Positions 54,556-63,093 of a stretch of 64,000 nucleotides of DNA are shown here, in pieces (the first letter of the stretch is position 1; each line of letters starts with the position of its first letter). The notes beneath the pieces were generated by a model. That model saw only the letters and a list, made by a program, of their open reading frames with translations. It was not told where the DNA came from and searched no databases. Origin of the DNA: Vulcanisaeta thermophila (GTDB lineage Archaea > Thermoproteota > Thermoprotei > Thermoproteales > Thermocladiaceae); NCBI RefSeq assembly GCF_001748385.1, contig NZ_BCLI01000001.1, positions 537,177 through 601,176 on the forward strand, written 5' to 3'. Made by a program: the position numbers and the translations under genes.

Positions 54556-54763
54556 CTCCCTCCCACTCCCTCTTTCGTTTGTTTTAAGTCCCTCACGGGG
54601 ATCGCCCGTGAAATGATAGGGTCCCTCGTGAGGGGGACCTGGGCCCGTGGTGGTGCCAGTGATGAGGTAGGAGAGGAGCTGGTCAACCCCACGGGCTGGT
54701 CCGTGGACTCACGGATGAGGTAGGGGAGGACGCGAGCCCACGGACCAAGGGAGAGGGAGGGAA
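54556..54763 (+). ncRNA. Candidate structured RNA, part B, with tandem hairpins
   Basis: A pyrimidine run (54558-54574) can pair with a purine run (54747-54761) and close a domain that holds three hairpins: CCCTCACG/CGTGAGGG (54590, 54627), GCCCGTGG/CCACGGGC (54643, 54689) and GGTCCGTGG/CCACGGACC (54698, 54738). Hairpins two and three carry the almost identical 17-base purine-rich element GATGAGGTAGGRGAGGA (54661-54677, 54714-54730). This repeated, structured element is not explained by any family that I know. Parts A and B may form one transcript. Confidence 0.45.
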
Positions 54764-55008
54764 AGGGCACCCGAGGCCTAAAGGCACCACTACATAACCA
54801 GTTAACCAGTCATCACACAGCCAGGCAGCACGCATAGAGAAACAAAAGGCACAGAAACCATACCCACCACCTAAGGGCGTGGATACCGTAACCAACAAGT
54901 TTAATGAATACCCCACGAACACAACCTATAAAGCACGAAACAAACCCAACACCCACAACACATCAACAATTAAGACCAGAAAAGAACCCAACACCAAGAA
55001 ACACACCA

Positions 55009-55042
55009 CCCAGCCCGGGGCCTCTCCCTACCCCGGGCTGGG
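55009..55042. repeat. Perfect inverted repeat, 12-bp arms
   Basis: CCCAGCCCGGGG (55009-55020) and CCCCGGGCTGGG (55031-55042) form a hairpin with a 10-base loop. The CCCCGGGCTGGG arm appears again at 55170-55181 in the tRNA-trailing repeat. Confidence 0.7.
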
Positions 55043-55088
55043 AAAAGAATGATGAAAAAGGGAGAACAATGCGCCAGATGATTGGCGG

Positions 55089-55118
55089 TCCGTTATGCGG
55101 CAGGTGCCGCATAACGGA
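55089..55118. repeat. Perfect inverted repeat, 14-bp arms
   Basis: TCCGTTATGCGGCA (55089-55102) and its reverse complement (55105-55118) are separated by GG. A near-perfect palindrome of 30 bases; it could be a hairpin in RNA or a protein-binding site. Confidence 0.7.
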
Positions 55119-55154
55119 ACCCCGCGGCTACCTAAACCCCTTTACTGAACTGCC

Positions 55155-55250
55155 CAGGGCCTCCCTGAAGCCCCGGGCTGGGTTGATTGTGATTAACGTC
55201 TTTTTAAAGTTAACGCCCGCAAACCCACGCCCACAAACCCCACGTGGGGT
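55155..55250. repeat. tRNA-trailing repeat, copy 2
   Basis: Matches 20551-20637 in order: CAGGGCC, AAGCCCC(G/A)GGCTGGGTT, ATTAA, CCCACAAA, CCCCACGTGGGG (55238-55249 here). It lies 26 bases beyond the 3' end of tRNA-Met. Confidence 0.45.
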
Positions 55251-55275
55251 TTCATGAAGAATGAAAGGGTTGTTT

Positions 55276-55352
55276 TGGTAGCGGGGCCCGGATTTGAACC
55301 GGGGACCTCGGGGTTATGAGCCCCGCAGGCTACCTGGCTACCCTACCCCGCT
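55276..55352 (-). tRNA. Initiator tRNA-Met (CAT)
   Basis: On the minus strand: acceptor AGCGGGG/CCCCGCT with the A1-U72 pair, anticodon stem CGGGG/CCCCG with the G-C pairs of initiator tRNAs, loop CTCATAA (anticodon CAT), T-arm CCCGG TTCAAAT CCGGG, discriminator A and encoded CCA. A TTTTTAAG box (55375-55382) is 26 bases upstream. No intron. Confidence 0.9.
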
Positions 55353-55933
55353 GTGTTGTGGGTTTGGTTTGCGTTTTTAAGTCTTTTGTTGTGCCGTGAG
55401 TTTAGTATTGCGTGTATAGTGAGGGTGTTTGCCCTGTTTTGATATTAATGGGTTAGGTGGTATTCTCATTCCTCAGCCCAGAATCACACACCCGAGTCGG
55501 GTGTTGTATTACGTACTTTCTAAGTACTAAGTGTGCTAGAAACGTTACATAATCCATAGTGTTTATTGGTAGTAGGACTATGGTTTTATTGACCTTCTCA
55601 AACTTGGTGGTTTAACCCCCGCCATGTATTATTTAGCAGTAGAGTGTAGGCTTAGCCGCCGCAGGAGTTTATAGTTCCAACGGTTCCTACTTCTATGACC
55701 ATTGTTGAAAGTAACTTCACCTGATCTTTAACATAGTCAATGGTAATGCAGCAGAGAAGGACACTTTTCAAGCTCCTCCTAATTAAAGATAAATGCTGTA
55801 CTTAATGTTAGAATAAATTATACAAACTATACCTTTCAATAATAGGCATTTCTTCAAGAGAGTAATCATTGAATATGAATTCTTGCTGTAATAACACCAT
55901 AATTAACCATATTTTTAAGATCTTTTATCATTT
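55353..55933. other. Gene-poor stretch
   Basis: Between initiator tRNA-Met and the M29-like gene. Beyond the tRNA promoter at 55375-55382, I see no supported gene. Confidence 0.45.
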
Positions 55934-56962
55934 TCATATAGTTCTAAGTTTGTCGTTGAGATCTTTCAATTCCTCATGGACAAACTCTCCATTCTTAACA
56001 ATTACCTGGTCATCACCATATATCGTAGCATTTAACATTACAGCATCAACATGAGAACTAGCCATGCCTAATTTACCCCTGAATGTCGATGATTGACTTC
56101 CAAAACCCCAAACAACTGCACCCCAGACCCTCTCATCCTCAACGATATTTCCACCCAACCTGGCATTGGGGTGGCAGCCGTAGGTTACATGGGCCACCAT
56201 GTACATCTTTTCATCGTTAAAACTCCTTAGGTACTTCTCGAGAACCTTAGCTTCACTACCACCGCTTATTTCAACTATTCTTCCATCCTTAATCCTAAGC
56301 TTAACCGGTGAATGTAGTACCCCTATTGGAGGCCATATGGTCCCGTCAACAACCACAACACCATTAATGCTCTCCTCGATTGGTGCCCAATCAACCTGCC
56401 CAAAAAGCATATACTCCCCAGGACCGTAAACCTCACCCTCAACTAGGACTGGTCTATTTAGATCGTTCTCAAACTCTACGTCAGTACCCAACTCAGTTGT
56501 AATCCTCATTCTCTTAATCCTACTGGTAATCTTAGCTAATTTTCTCTGAAATTCATAAAGTAATTGAATATTAACTCTACCAATTAACCTAATCATCATA
56601 TCCACATTAAAACCCGACAACTCGATGTATCGAACATTACCTGAACTCATGGCCCTTTCATAAGGTGTTGAGTAAATTAAATACGATTTGTCAAGCGCTA
56701 TCCACACATTAGCACTAGATAAAGCTGCAGATAATGTATTAACAGGTAGATACTTATCCATAGCCTTACCAACAATTGGCGCCTCATTACGAAGTAATAT
56801 TAATGGCTTTGCATTTATCAGTGTTACTGCATGTGCAATGGACAGTGCCACATTAAAATCACTACCGGTGTCCGTGGTAATAACGACCTCCTCATTCTCA
56901 CGAACCTTCAAAACCTCATTAACAAGCTTATACGAGGCTTTTAATAATTCGAAGTTATCCAT
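55934..56962 (-). CDS. M29 aminopeptidase/NicX-like metalloprotein
   Basis: A 342-residue protein. It starts MDNFELLKASYKLVNEVLKV and VVITTDTGSDFNVALSIAHA; the C-terminal domain has GCHPNARLGGNIVEDERVWG and ASSHVDAVMLNATIYGDD, with Glu, His and Asp that could bind metals as in thermophilic M29 aminopeptidases or NicX-type dioxygenases. The reaction is unknown. The ATG at 56962 overlaps the DUF917 gene end by 8 bases; a ribosome-like GTGGTTGAG is upstream. The pair faces an ABC transporter. Confidence 0.65.
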   Translation of the reverse strand: MDNFELLKASYKLVNEVLKVRENEEVVITTDTGSDFNVALSIAHAVTLINAKPLILLRNEAPIVGKAMDKYLPVNTLSAALSSANVWIALDKSYLIYSTPYERAMSSGNVRYIELSGFNVDMMIRLIGRVNIQLLYEFQRKLAKITSRIKRMRITTELGTDVEFENDLNRPVLVEGEVYGPGEYMLFGQVDWAPIEESINGVVVVDGTIWPPIGVLHSPVKLRIKDGRIVEISGGSEAKVLEKYLRSFNDEKMYMVAHVTYGCHPNARLGGNIVEDERVWGAVVWGFGSQSSTFRGKLGMASSHVDAVMLNATIYGDDQVIVKNGEFVHEELKDLNDKLRTI

Positions 56963-58067
56963 GCTCAACCACCCCATAAGACCTTACTAACTCTTCAACA
57001 GGTTTGTAATCATAATTAAAACCGAAATGCCTTGGTCCAAAAAGCTCAAGCCCCCTTTCACTACGCCATATACTAGGTGCGGGGGCCGCCACCACAGCTA
57101 CCTCATCCCCAACCCTGAGTTTATCATTAGTTACTGGACCATAGTTATTCATGACTATTATTAAGTCAGGTGGCATAACGATGGGTTTTTCATTAATAAA
57201 TGCCATTATATGCTCATTCTTAATCCATGACCTGAAGGTTAACCCACTCCATTTATTGACGCCTCTGATAATTAAATTACCAATTAAAAATCCACCCTCA
57301 TTCTTCCAATCATAATTATCAATAACCCCTCTAAAAACTACCCATCCCCTTAGTACCTTAGCGGTTATTAAAGCCACATCACCACCGACCTTCCTTGCCT
57401 CACGAATAGACCTGCCTAGCTTCAAAGCAAGTGATAAAGTACCCCTAACTATAGCCTGCTCAGCCTGTTGCTTAGTCATTGGTGTATCAATAACAATGGC
57501 GTGCTTGCCAGCAAGTACTGAGATGTATCTAGCAATGGATTCATAATCATCTAAGTCGCTGTATTGCTTAATAATAACTATATTACCTGTTTCCGTGACA
57601 ACCACGGATGGGCATAGTGGTATACCTAATATATTAGCCGTGCTTTGATGAAGCTCGGGTGCGGCTCTTCCAATCATATCACCGTCAATAACAGGTTTTC
57701 CTAACATTGATGCGATGTAAATAGCAACCGGCGTATTTCCACCGCCCATTTCCGTAGCCACAAATGCCATTATATCCCCATTAAGCACCTTGGTATACTC
57801 ATTATAAGCTGTTAATATGGGATCTCCAATCTTAACGGGCTTCCTGAGCGTACTCACGGGAGCCACAGTACCAACATAGTAAGGTACTGCGAACAAGTCC
57901 GTTGATGAGGTCTCTGTTATGTCAACAATCCTGATTTGCCTACGAGCATTAAGCACTTTTTTTATTATTTCTAACCCATCGTCGGGATTACCACCACCCC
58001 CCGTTCCCAGTACTGTGGCACCAATCACGAGATCCTCCGCTTCCTCGATACTCTCTATGACACGCAT
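56955..58067 (-). CDS. DUF917 family protein
   Basis: A 370-residue protein with VLGTGGGGNPDDGLEIIK near the N-terminus, ATEMGGGNTPVAIYIA and GKPVIDGDMIGRAAPELHQ, the usual marks of DUF917. DUF917 proteins are often next to hydantoinase, amino acid or peptide genes and may bind or activate a small molecule. It is first in a two-gene operon with the M29-like gene and is divergent from an ABC transporter. The ATG at 58067 is the first. Confidence 0.8.
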   Translation of the reverse strand: MRVIESIEEAEDLVIGATVLGTGGGGNPDDGLEIIKKVLNARRQIRIVDITETSSTDLFAVPYYVGTVAPVSTLRKPVKIGDPILTAYNEYTKVLNGDIMAFVATEMGGGNTPVAIYIASMLGKPVIDGDMIGRAAPELHQSTANILGIPLCPSVVVTETGNIVIIKQYSDLDDYESIARYISVLAGKHAIVIDTPMTKQQAEQAIVRGTLSLALKLGRSIREARKVGGDVALITAKVLRGWVVFRGVIDNYDWKNEGGFLIGNLIIRGVNKWSGLTFRSWIKNEHIMAFINEKPIVMPPDLIIVMNNYGPVTNDKLRVGDEVAVVAAPAPSIWRSERGLELFGPRHFGFNYDYKPVEELVRSYGVVEHG

Positions 58068-58162
58068 ATTTTAGGTAGTAGTACATAATAAATATTTAAG
58101 TTTTCGGTTACATGAATAAATGAGGTAATATTTTTAAATCGCAAATATTACTATATATTACG

Positions 58163-60130
58163 ATGTCCTACTCGTTGGAGAAGAGCGGAATAAGTAGGAC
58201 ATATTTGATCGCTATAATAGTTATAATAGTAGTAGTTGCAGTGGTAATTGCAGCATACTATACAGTGATGATTAAACCAAGTAAGCCAAGCGTAACAATT
58301 TCTTGTCCACTACCATCAAACACCAGTGTTTTAATATCAATAGAAAACGAACCACCAAATTCAGTAGATCCAGCAACTGGCTTCTACGCGGGTGAGGATG
58401 AAATAATGACAAACGTATACCAGGGCCTCATAGCATTTGATATTACAAGCACGAATGTAACAACATTCGTACCCATAATAGCCGAGTCCTGGTATGTCGC
58501 ACCGAATTATACAACTTATATATTTTACATAAGGCACGGTGTCTATTTCGCAAATGGTGATCCCGTTAATGCAACAACATTCTGGTTCAGTATATATAGG
58601 GTAATAATCATGAACCAGGTCGACGCAAGCTTCTTCACAAACATACTCTACAACGGTACTGAAGCCTCAATAACTGGTTACGCAATACCCTGGGGTGTAT
58701 GCCACGCGATTACCTATGCAACAGGCAATAACGCATTTATTACCAATAAGACACTCTGTGCATATGCATTAGCAAATATACTTAGTAACTTTGATGTTCA
58801 TAACACAACCATTCAAAAAATAATGGAGTACCCAAACCAGGCTATTGTTGTTATTGATCCCTATACAATTGAATTTAAATTATTACAACCGTATATGTTC
58901 CTTTTGCAAATCCTTGCTGAATATCCAGCATCCGCGGTTGACCCAGTATTTGTTGATCAGCATGGCGGTGTCGTACCAAACCAACAAAATACGTACATGA
59001 ATACTCACACAATGGGCACGGGACCTTATCAAGTAACCCAATGGGTGCCGGGAGAGATGGTAGTATTACAGGCCAATCCAAACTACTGGGCGGCAAAATT
59101 ACCTTCGAGTGAGTCAAATATCATGTTAACACCACCTAAGATAAAAACAATAATTATAGAGTACACAAGTTCCGCTAATCAAATAATATCGATGCTTGAT
59201 AGTGGAAAGGCTCAGCTAATGGGGCCACTTGCAATACCAGCATTATCACCGATGTACCTATCAAGCCTAGAACAAAATCCATGTTTGAAGGTTGTCGTTG
59301 AACCTCCAAGTGCCCCTACATGGCTATTTCTAATGATAACGTTAGATACGCAGAAGTATCCATTAAATATAACCGCAGTTAGAGTGGCATTGGCCCATGC
59401 CATTAATTATACCGAAATAATAGATACCGTTGCTCCTGGGGTTGGCATACCATATGTGGGCCCGATTAGCCCTGGAATGCCCTTCTACAATCCCGACAAT
59501 TTACCACCATATAATTATGATCCTAATTTATCAATAGAAATTTTAAGGGAACTAGGCTTTAAGTTAACTTTGCCTAATGGTACCATAATAAATCCAAATG
59601 GCCAACCCCTTACTCTAACATTAACCTATGTATCAGATGATCCAGCGCAAGTTAAAATAGCACAAGAGGTACAGATTATGCTATCGCAAATAGGTGTACA
59701 ATTAACACTAAACCCAGTAACAACACAACAGGAGGAAAACCTAATATCACAACCCTGTACCGCACCAACATACCCCCAGATGCTCATTTGGTATTGGTTT
59801 CCAAGCTGGCCTGACCCAATATACCAGGATTTAGTGGTTCAGACGAATGTTAAATATAGTGGTATTGCCGGTAATGTTGCGTGCTTTAATAATACAGAGG
59901 TTAATGAAATCACAAACGTACTGCCATTCATGACAAATACCACGTTAGTAACAAAGTACGTAAGTACTGTCTATAATATTACATACCAACAAGTACCAGA
60001 TATATGGCTTTACGCAATCAGGCAGTACTGGGTTCAGAGCTGCTATGTTAGTGGTGTTTATTGGAACCCAGGCGTACTTGGGTACTACTTCCCGTTAATG
60101 TACTATAACTTCACTGCGTGCAAACCTTAG
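58163..60130 (+). CDS. Family 5 extracellular solute-binding protein
   Basis: A 655-residue protein. Residues about 14-36 (YLIAIIVIIVVVAVVIAAYY) form a membrane anchor. The rest is the SBP_bac_5 domain: NEPPNSVDPATGFYAGEDEI, FYIRHGVYFANGDPVNATTF and GTGPYQVTQWVPGEMVVL. It binds peptides, sugars or other solutes outside the cell and delivers them to the permeases below. The ATG is leaderless under TTTTTAAAT near 58136. The C-terminal half is rich in Tyr, Pro and Trp, as in archaeal homologues. Confidence 0.88.
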   Translation: MSYSLEKSGISRTYLIAIIVIIVVVAVVIAAYYTVMIKPSKPSVTISCPLPSNTSVLISIENEPPNSVDPATGFYAGEDEIMTNVYQGLIAFDITSTNVTTFVPIIAESWYVAPNYTTYIFYIRHGVYFANGDPVNATTFWFSIYRVIIMNQVDASFFTNILYNGTEASITGYAIPWGVCHAITYATGNNAFITNKTLCAYALANILSNFDVHNTTIQKIMEYPNQAIVVIDPYTIEFKLLQPYMFLLQILAEYPASAVDPVFVDQHGGVVPNQQNTYMNTHTMGTGPYQVTQWVPGEMVVLQANPNYWAAKLPSSESNIMLTPPKIKTIIIEYTSSANQIISMLDSGKAQLMGPLAIPALSPMYLSSLEQNPCLKVVVEPPSAPTWLFLMITLDTQKYPLNITAVRVALAHAINYTEIIDTVAPGVGIPYVGPISPGMPFYNPDNLPPYNYDPNLSIEILRELGFKLTLPNGTIINPNGQPLTLTLTYVSDDPAQVKIAQEVQIMLSQIGVQLTLNPVTTQQEENLISQPCTAPTYPQMLIWYWFPSWPDPIYQDLVVQTNVKYSGIAGNVACFNNTEVNEITNVLPFMTNTTLVTKYVSTVYNITYQQVPDIWLYAIRQYWVQSCYVSGVYWNPGVLGYYFPLMYYNFTACKP

Positions 60131-60184
60131 CATTAACAAGGGAGGGGGGAAAGTTTTTAAATAAATAATATATCATTTATCGAC

Positions 60185-61198
60185 ATGTCCATATGGACAT
60201 ACATCCTCAATAGAGCGATAAGGGCAGTATCCTTAATAATAGGCATAATAGTCCTAACATTCTTACTATCACACATACTAGCACCTAACCCCGCATATGT
60301 ATGGGCAGGCCCCCATGCTGCACCCTCAGTTATTAAAGCAATAATTAAGGAATATCACTTAGATCAGCCAGTTTATTTACAATTATATTATTACTTAGTA
60401 TCATCACTAACATTTAATTTTGGGATATCCCCATATTTCAAGCAACCTGTGAGTGAATTAATAGCTATTTACCTGCCAAGAACATTACAGTTAATATTCG
60501 TTGCCATGATACTCACAGGGTTGATAGGAGTATTCTCAGGGGCATTTGCAGCAGCTCACAAGGATGAATTTGGGGATTACATTGTTAAGGTGTTGTATTT
60601 AATAAGTTGGTGCATACCACCATTTCTTGCCGCCCTTCTTCTTCAGTTATTTCTAGCTTATGAATGGGGAGTCTTACCACCCAATTTAATAGCCGATCCC
60701 ACACTACCAGCACCAAAACCCATAACTGGATTCCCAATAATAGACGCATTAATAGAGGGTAACTGGCCTTATTTCATATCAAGCCTAAGGCATTTAATTC
60801 TACCCGCATTCTCGCTAGCATTAATCTCATTCGGCATAATAACAAGAATCACAAGGGCATCCATGCTCATGTCACTACAGGCCGATTATATAAGAGCCGC
60901 AATTATGAGGGGGGTCGAAAGAAGAAGGATTATTTACACACATGCACTTAAAAACTCAATGATCCCAGTAATAACATTATTAGCATTGGTTTTCAGTTGG
61001 ATGATATCAGGCTCCGTAATAATAGAGACAATATTTAGCTATGAAGGCCTCGGTTGGTTACTCACCACAGCATTATACAATTATGACTACCCAACAGTAA
61101 TTGGATGCAGCATAGTCATAGGAATAGCTGTCGTACTAGCAAACTTCATAGCAGACGTTCTATACGCACTAATAGACCCTAGGATCAAGTTAGGGTGA
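60185..61198 (+). CDS. ABC transporter permease (DppB-type)
   Basis: A 337-residue membrane protein with six helices; ARRTLQ-type PRTLQLIFVAMILTGLIGVF, and the inner loop ADYIRAAIMRGVERRRIIYTHALKNS, the EAA-type motif that contacts the ATPase. It has its own promoter (TTTTTAAAT near 60156). With the next permease it forms the pore for the solute bound by the protein upstream. Confidence 0.9.
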   Translation: MSIWTYILNRAIRAVSLIIGIIVLTFLLSHILAPNPAYVWAGPHAAPSVIKAIIKEYHLDQPVYLQLYYYLVSSLTFNFGISPYFKQPVSELIAIYLPRTLQLIFVAMILTGLIGVFSGAFAAAHKDEFGDYIVKVLYLISWCIPPFLAALLLQLFLAYEWGVLPPNLIADPTLPAPKPITGFPIIDALIEGNWPYFISSLRHLILPAFSLALISFGIITRITRASMLMSLQADYIRAAIMRGVERRRIIYTHALKNSMIPVITLLALVFSWMISGSVIIETIFSYEGLGWLLTTALYNYDYPTVIGCSIVIGIAVVLANFIADVLYALIDPRIKLG

Positions 61199-61204
61199 GA
61201 ACAC

Positions 61205-62122
61205 ATGGAAGCCATAACAACCCGCATTAAGTACAGTAAAACCCTAAGAATATTAACCATGCTCCTGAAGAAACCAGATACAGCATTTGGGCTCATCATC
61301 CTTACATTATTCTATGCATGGTCAATCATTGAAGGACTATTACAAATAATCGGACTACTTACAAATAATTCAGCACTAGGCTGGGCATTACTACCCTACA
61401 ACCCATTCCAGCCTCACTTATCACAATCACTTCAACCACCGTCACCAATCCACATAATGGGTACCGACGATTTGGGCAGGGATATATTCAGCAGAATACT
61501 CTATGCAGCCCCATCAGACGCATTAATATCCATAGTCGTTGTTGGCGGCGGTATCCTAATAGGCAGCTTCCTGGGATTGCTCGCTGGCTTTTACGGTGGT
61601 AAAGTCGAGGAATTCAATATGTGGCTAACAGACCTATTCTTAGCCTTCCCAGCGCTAATACTAGCCATGGTTATAGAGGCCACATTTGGGCATGGCTATG
61701 TCTACGCTATGATCGCCATGATAGTAGTTTGGTGGCCATCATATGCCAGGCTATTTAGATCAGAAGCAATTAAAATTAAAAACATGAAATACATAGACGC
61801 CGCAATGCTCTCAGGGCTTTCTAAACTGGAAATAATTAGGAAGCACATGATTAAACCAGCATTAAATATAATAATACCATACGCAACATTAGATGTAGGC
61901 AACGTAATATTATTTTACTCAATGCTTAGCTTCCTAGGACTAGGACAGCAACCACCATATCCTGAGTGGGGATCCATGGTAGCCCTAGGACTTGAGTATT
62001 TCCCCAGGTGGTGGTGGTATTCAGTAATGCCAGGGCTTGTCATATTAATCATAGCAGTAGCATCAGCCCTAGTAGGCGATGGGTTAAGAGATATATTAGG
62101 GGGTGAGGAGAGGTGGATTTAG
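61205..62122 (+). CDS. ABC transporter permease (DppC-type)
   Basis: A 305-residue partner permease with IHIMGTDDLGRDIFSRILY and the EAA-type loop KYIDAAMLSGLSKLEIIRKH. It starts 6 bases after the DppB-type gene. The last bases overlap the ATPase gene by 10. Confidence 0.9.
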   Translation: MEAITTRIKYSKTLRILTMLLKKPDTAFGLIILTLFYAWSIIEGLLQIIGLLTNNSALGWALLPYNPFQPHLSQSLQPPSPIHIMGTDDLGRDIFSRILYAAPSDALISIVVVGGGILIGSFLGLLAGFYGGKVEEFNMWLTDLFLAFPALILAMVIEATFGHGYVYAMIAMIVVWWPSYARLFRSEAIKIKNMKYIDAAMLSGLSKLEIIRKHMIKPALNIIIPYATLDVGNVILFYSMLSFLGLGQQPPYPEWGSMVALGLEYFPRWWWYSVMPGLVILIIAVASALVGDGLRDILGGEERWI

Positions 62123-63093
62123 TACTTAATATTGAAAACTTACACGTAGCATACACCACACAGGATGGTAATATAGAGGCCATTAGAGATGTATCACTTT
62201 CATTAAGAAAGGGAGAAGTTCTGGGAATTGTCGGTGAATCTGGTAGTGGTAAATCAACATTGGCATTATTCATCACAGGATTATTACCTAAAAACGCCCA
62301 GGTTAAGTTTAAGGAAGTAACAATCATGGGAAATACCGCCAATAATTATGCCCAATTACGTAGTATACTGAATAATTTACGTGGGACAGGGATTTTCATG
62401 ATACCACAAGACCCATTCTCAAGCCTAAATCCATTAATGAAAATAAAAGAACAAATGGCCGAAGCATACATAACTAAACTAAAGAGAACAAAAGGCATTA
62501 AGTTAAATATAAATGAAATTGAAGATAAAGAACTCACCGAATACCTAAAGAGAGTCAATATACCGGATCCCCAAATAACACTCTACAAATATCCACACCA
62601 GCTATCAGGAGGGCAGATTCAAAGGATTATGATAGCAATGGCCTTAATACTGGAACCCAGGATATTAATAGCCGACGAACCCACAACCGCCCTCGACGTA
62701 ATAACACAAATACAAATCCTTAATGAATTAAGAAAATTAATCAATGAACTTGAGACATCAATCATATTTATAACACACGACATAGCACTAGCAAGTATAA
62801 TCAGCGATAGAGTAGCGGTTATGTACGGTGGTTTCTTCATGGAAACAGGTAATACACTGGAAATCCTAAAAGAACCATTACACCCATATACCAAAGGATT
62901 AATAGCAAGCATACCCAATAAAAGGAAACATGAGGGACCCCTAAGTGAAATACAAGGAATTTACATACCCAGCAAATACGAGGGATGCCCATTCTGGCCC
63001 AGATGCCCACATACAACGGACACTTGTAAAGCGCAGACACCTATCCTCAGGAAAATCAACAATAGATTAGTGAGGTGCTTTCTCTATGAGTGA
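62113..63093 (+). CDS. ABC transporter ATPase (DppD/OppD-type)
   Basis: A 326-residue ATPase: Walker A GESGSGKST, Q-loop MIPQDPFSSL, signature LSGGQIQRIMIA, Walker B ILIADEPTTALD and a H-loop IFITHDIA. The C-terminal part has the Cys-rich oligopeptide-binding (Fe-S-like) motif GCPFWPRCPHTTDTC typical of peptide-transporter ATPases. The GTG at 62113 gives a 10-base overlap with the permease. Confidence 0.9.
   Translation: MDLVLNIENLHVAYTTQDGNIEAIRDVSLSLRKGEVLGIVGESGSGKSTLALFITGLLPKNAQVKFKEVTIMGNTANNYAQLRSILNNLRGTGIFMIPQDPFSSLNPLMKIKEQMAEAYITKLKRTKGIKLNINEIEDKELTEYLKRVNIPDPQITLYKYPHQLSGGQIQRIMIAMALILEPRILIADEPTTALDVITQIQILNELRKLINELETSIIFITHDIALASIISDRVAVMYGGFFMETGNTLEILKEPLHPYTKGLIASIPNKRKHEGPLSEIQGIYIPSKYEGCPFWPRCPHTTDTCKAQTPILRKINNRLVRCFLYE

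Noticed and set aside
54396-54763. RNase P RNA or SRP RNA
   Set aside because: I could not find the conserved RNase P segments (GAGGAAAGTCC type and its partner) in the right order, nor the SRP helix 8 motif; kept as unknown RNA.
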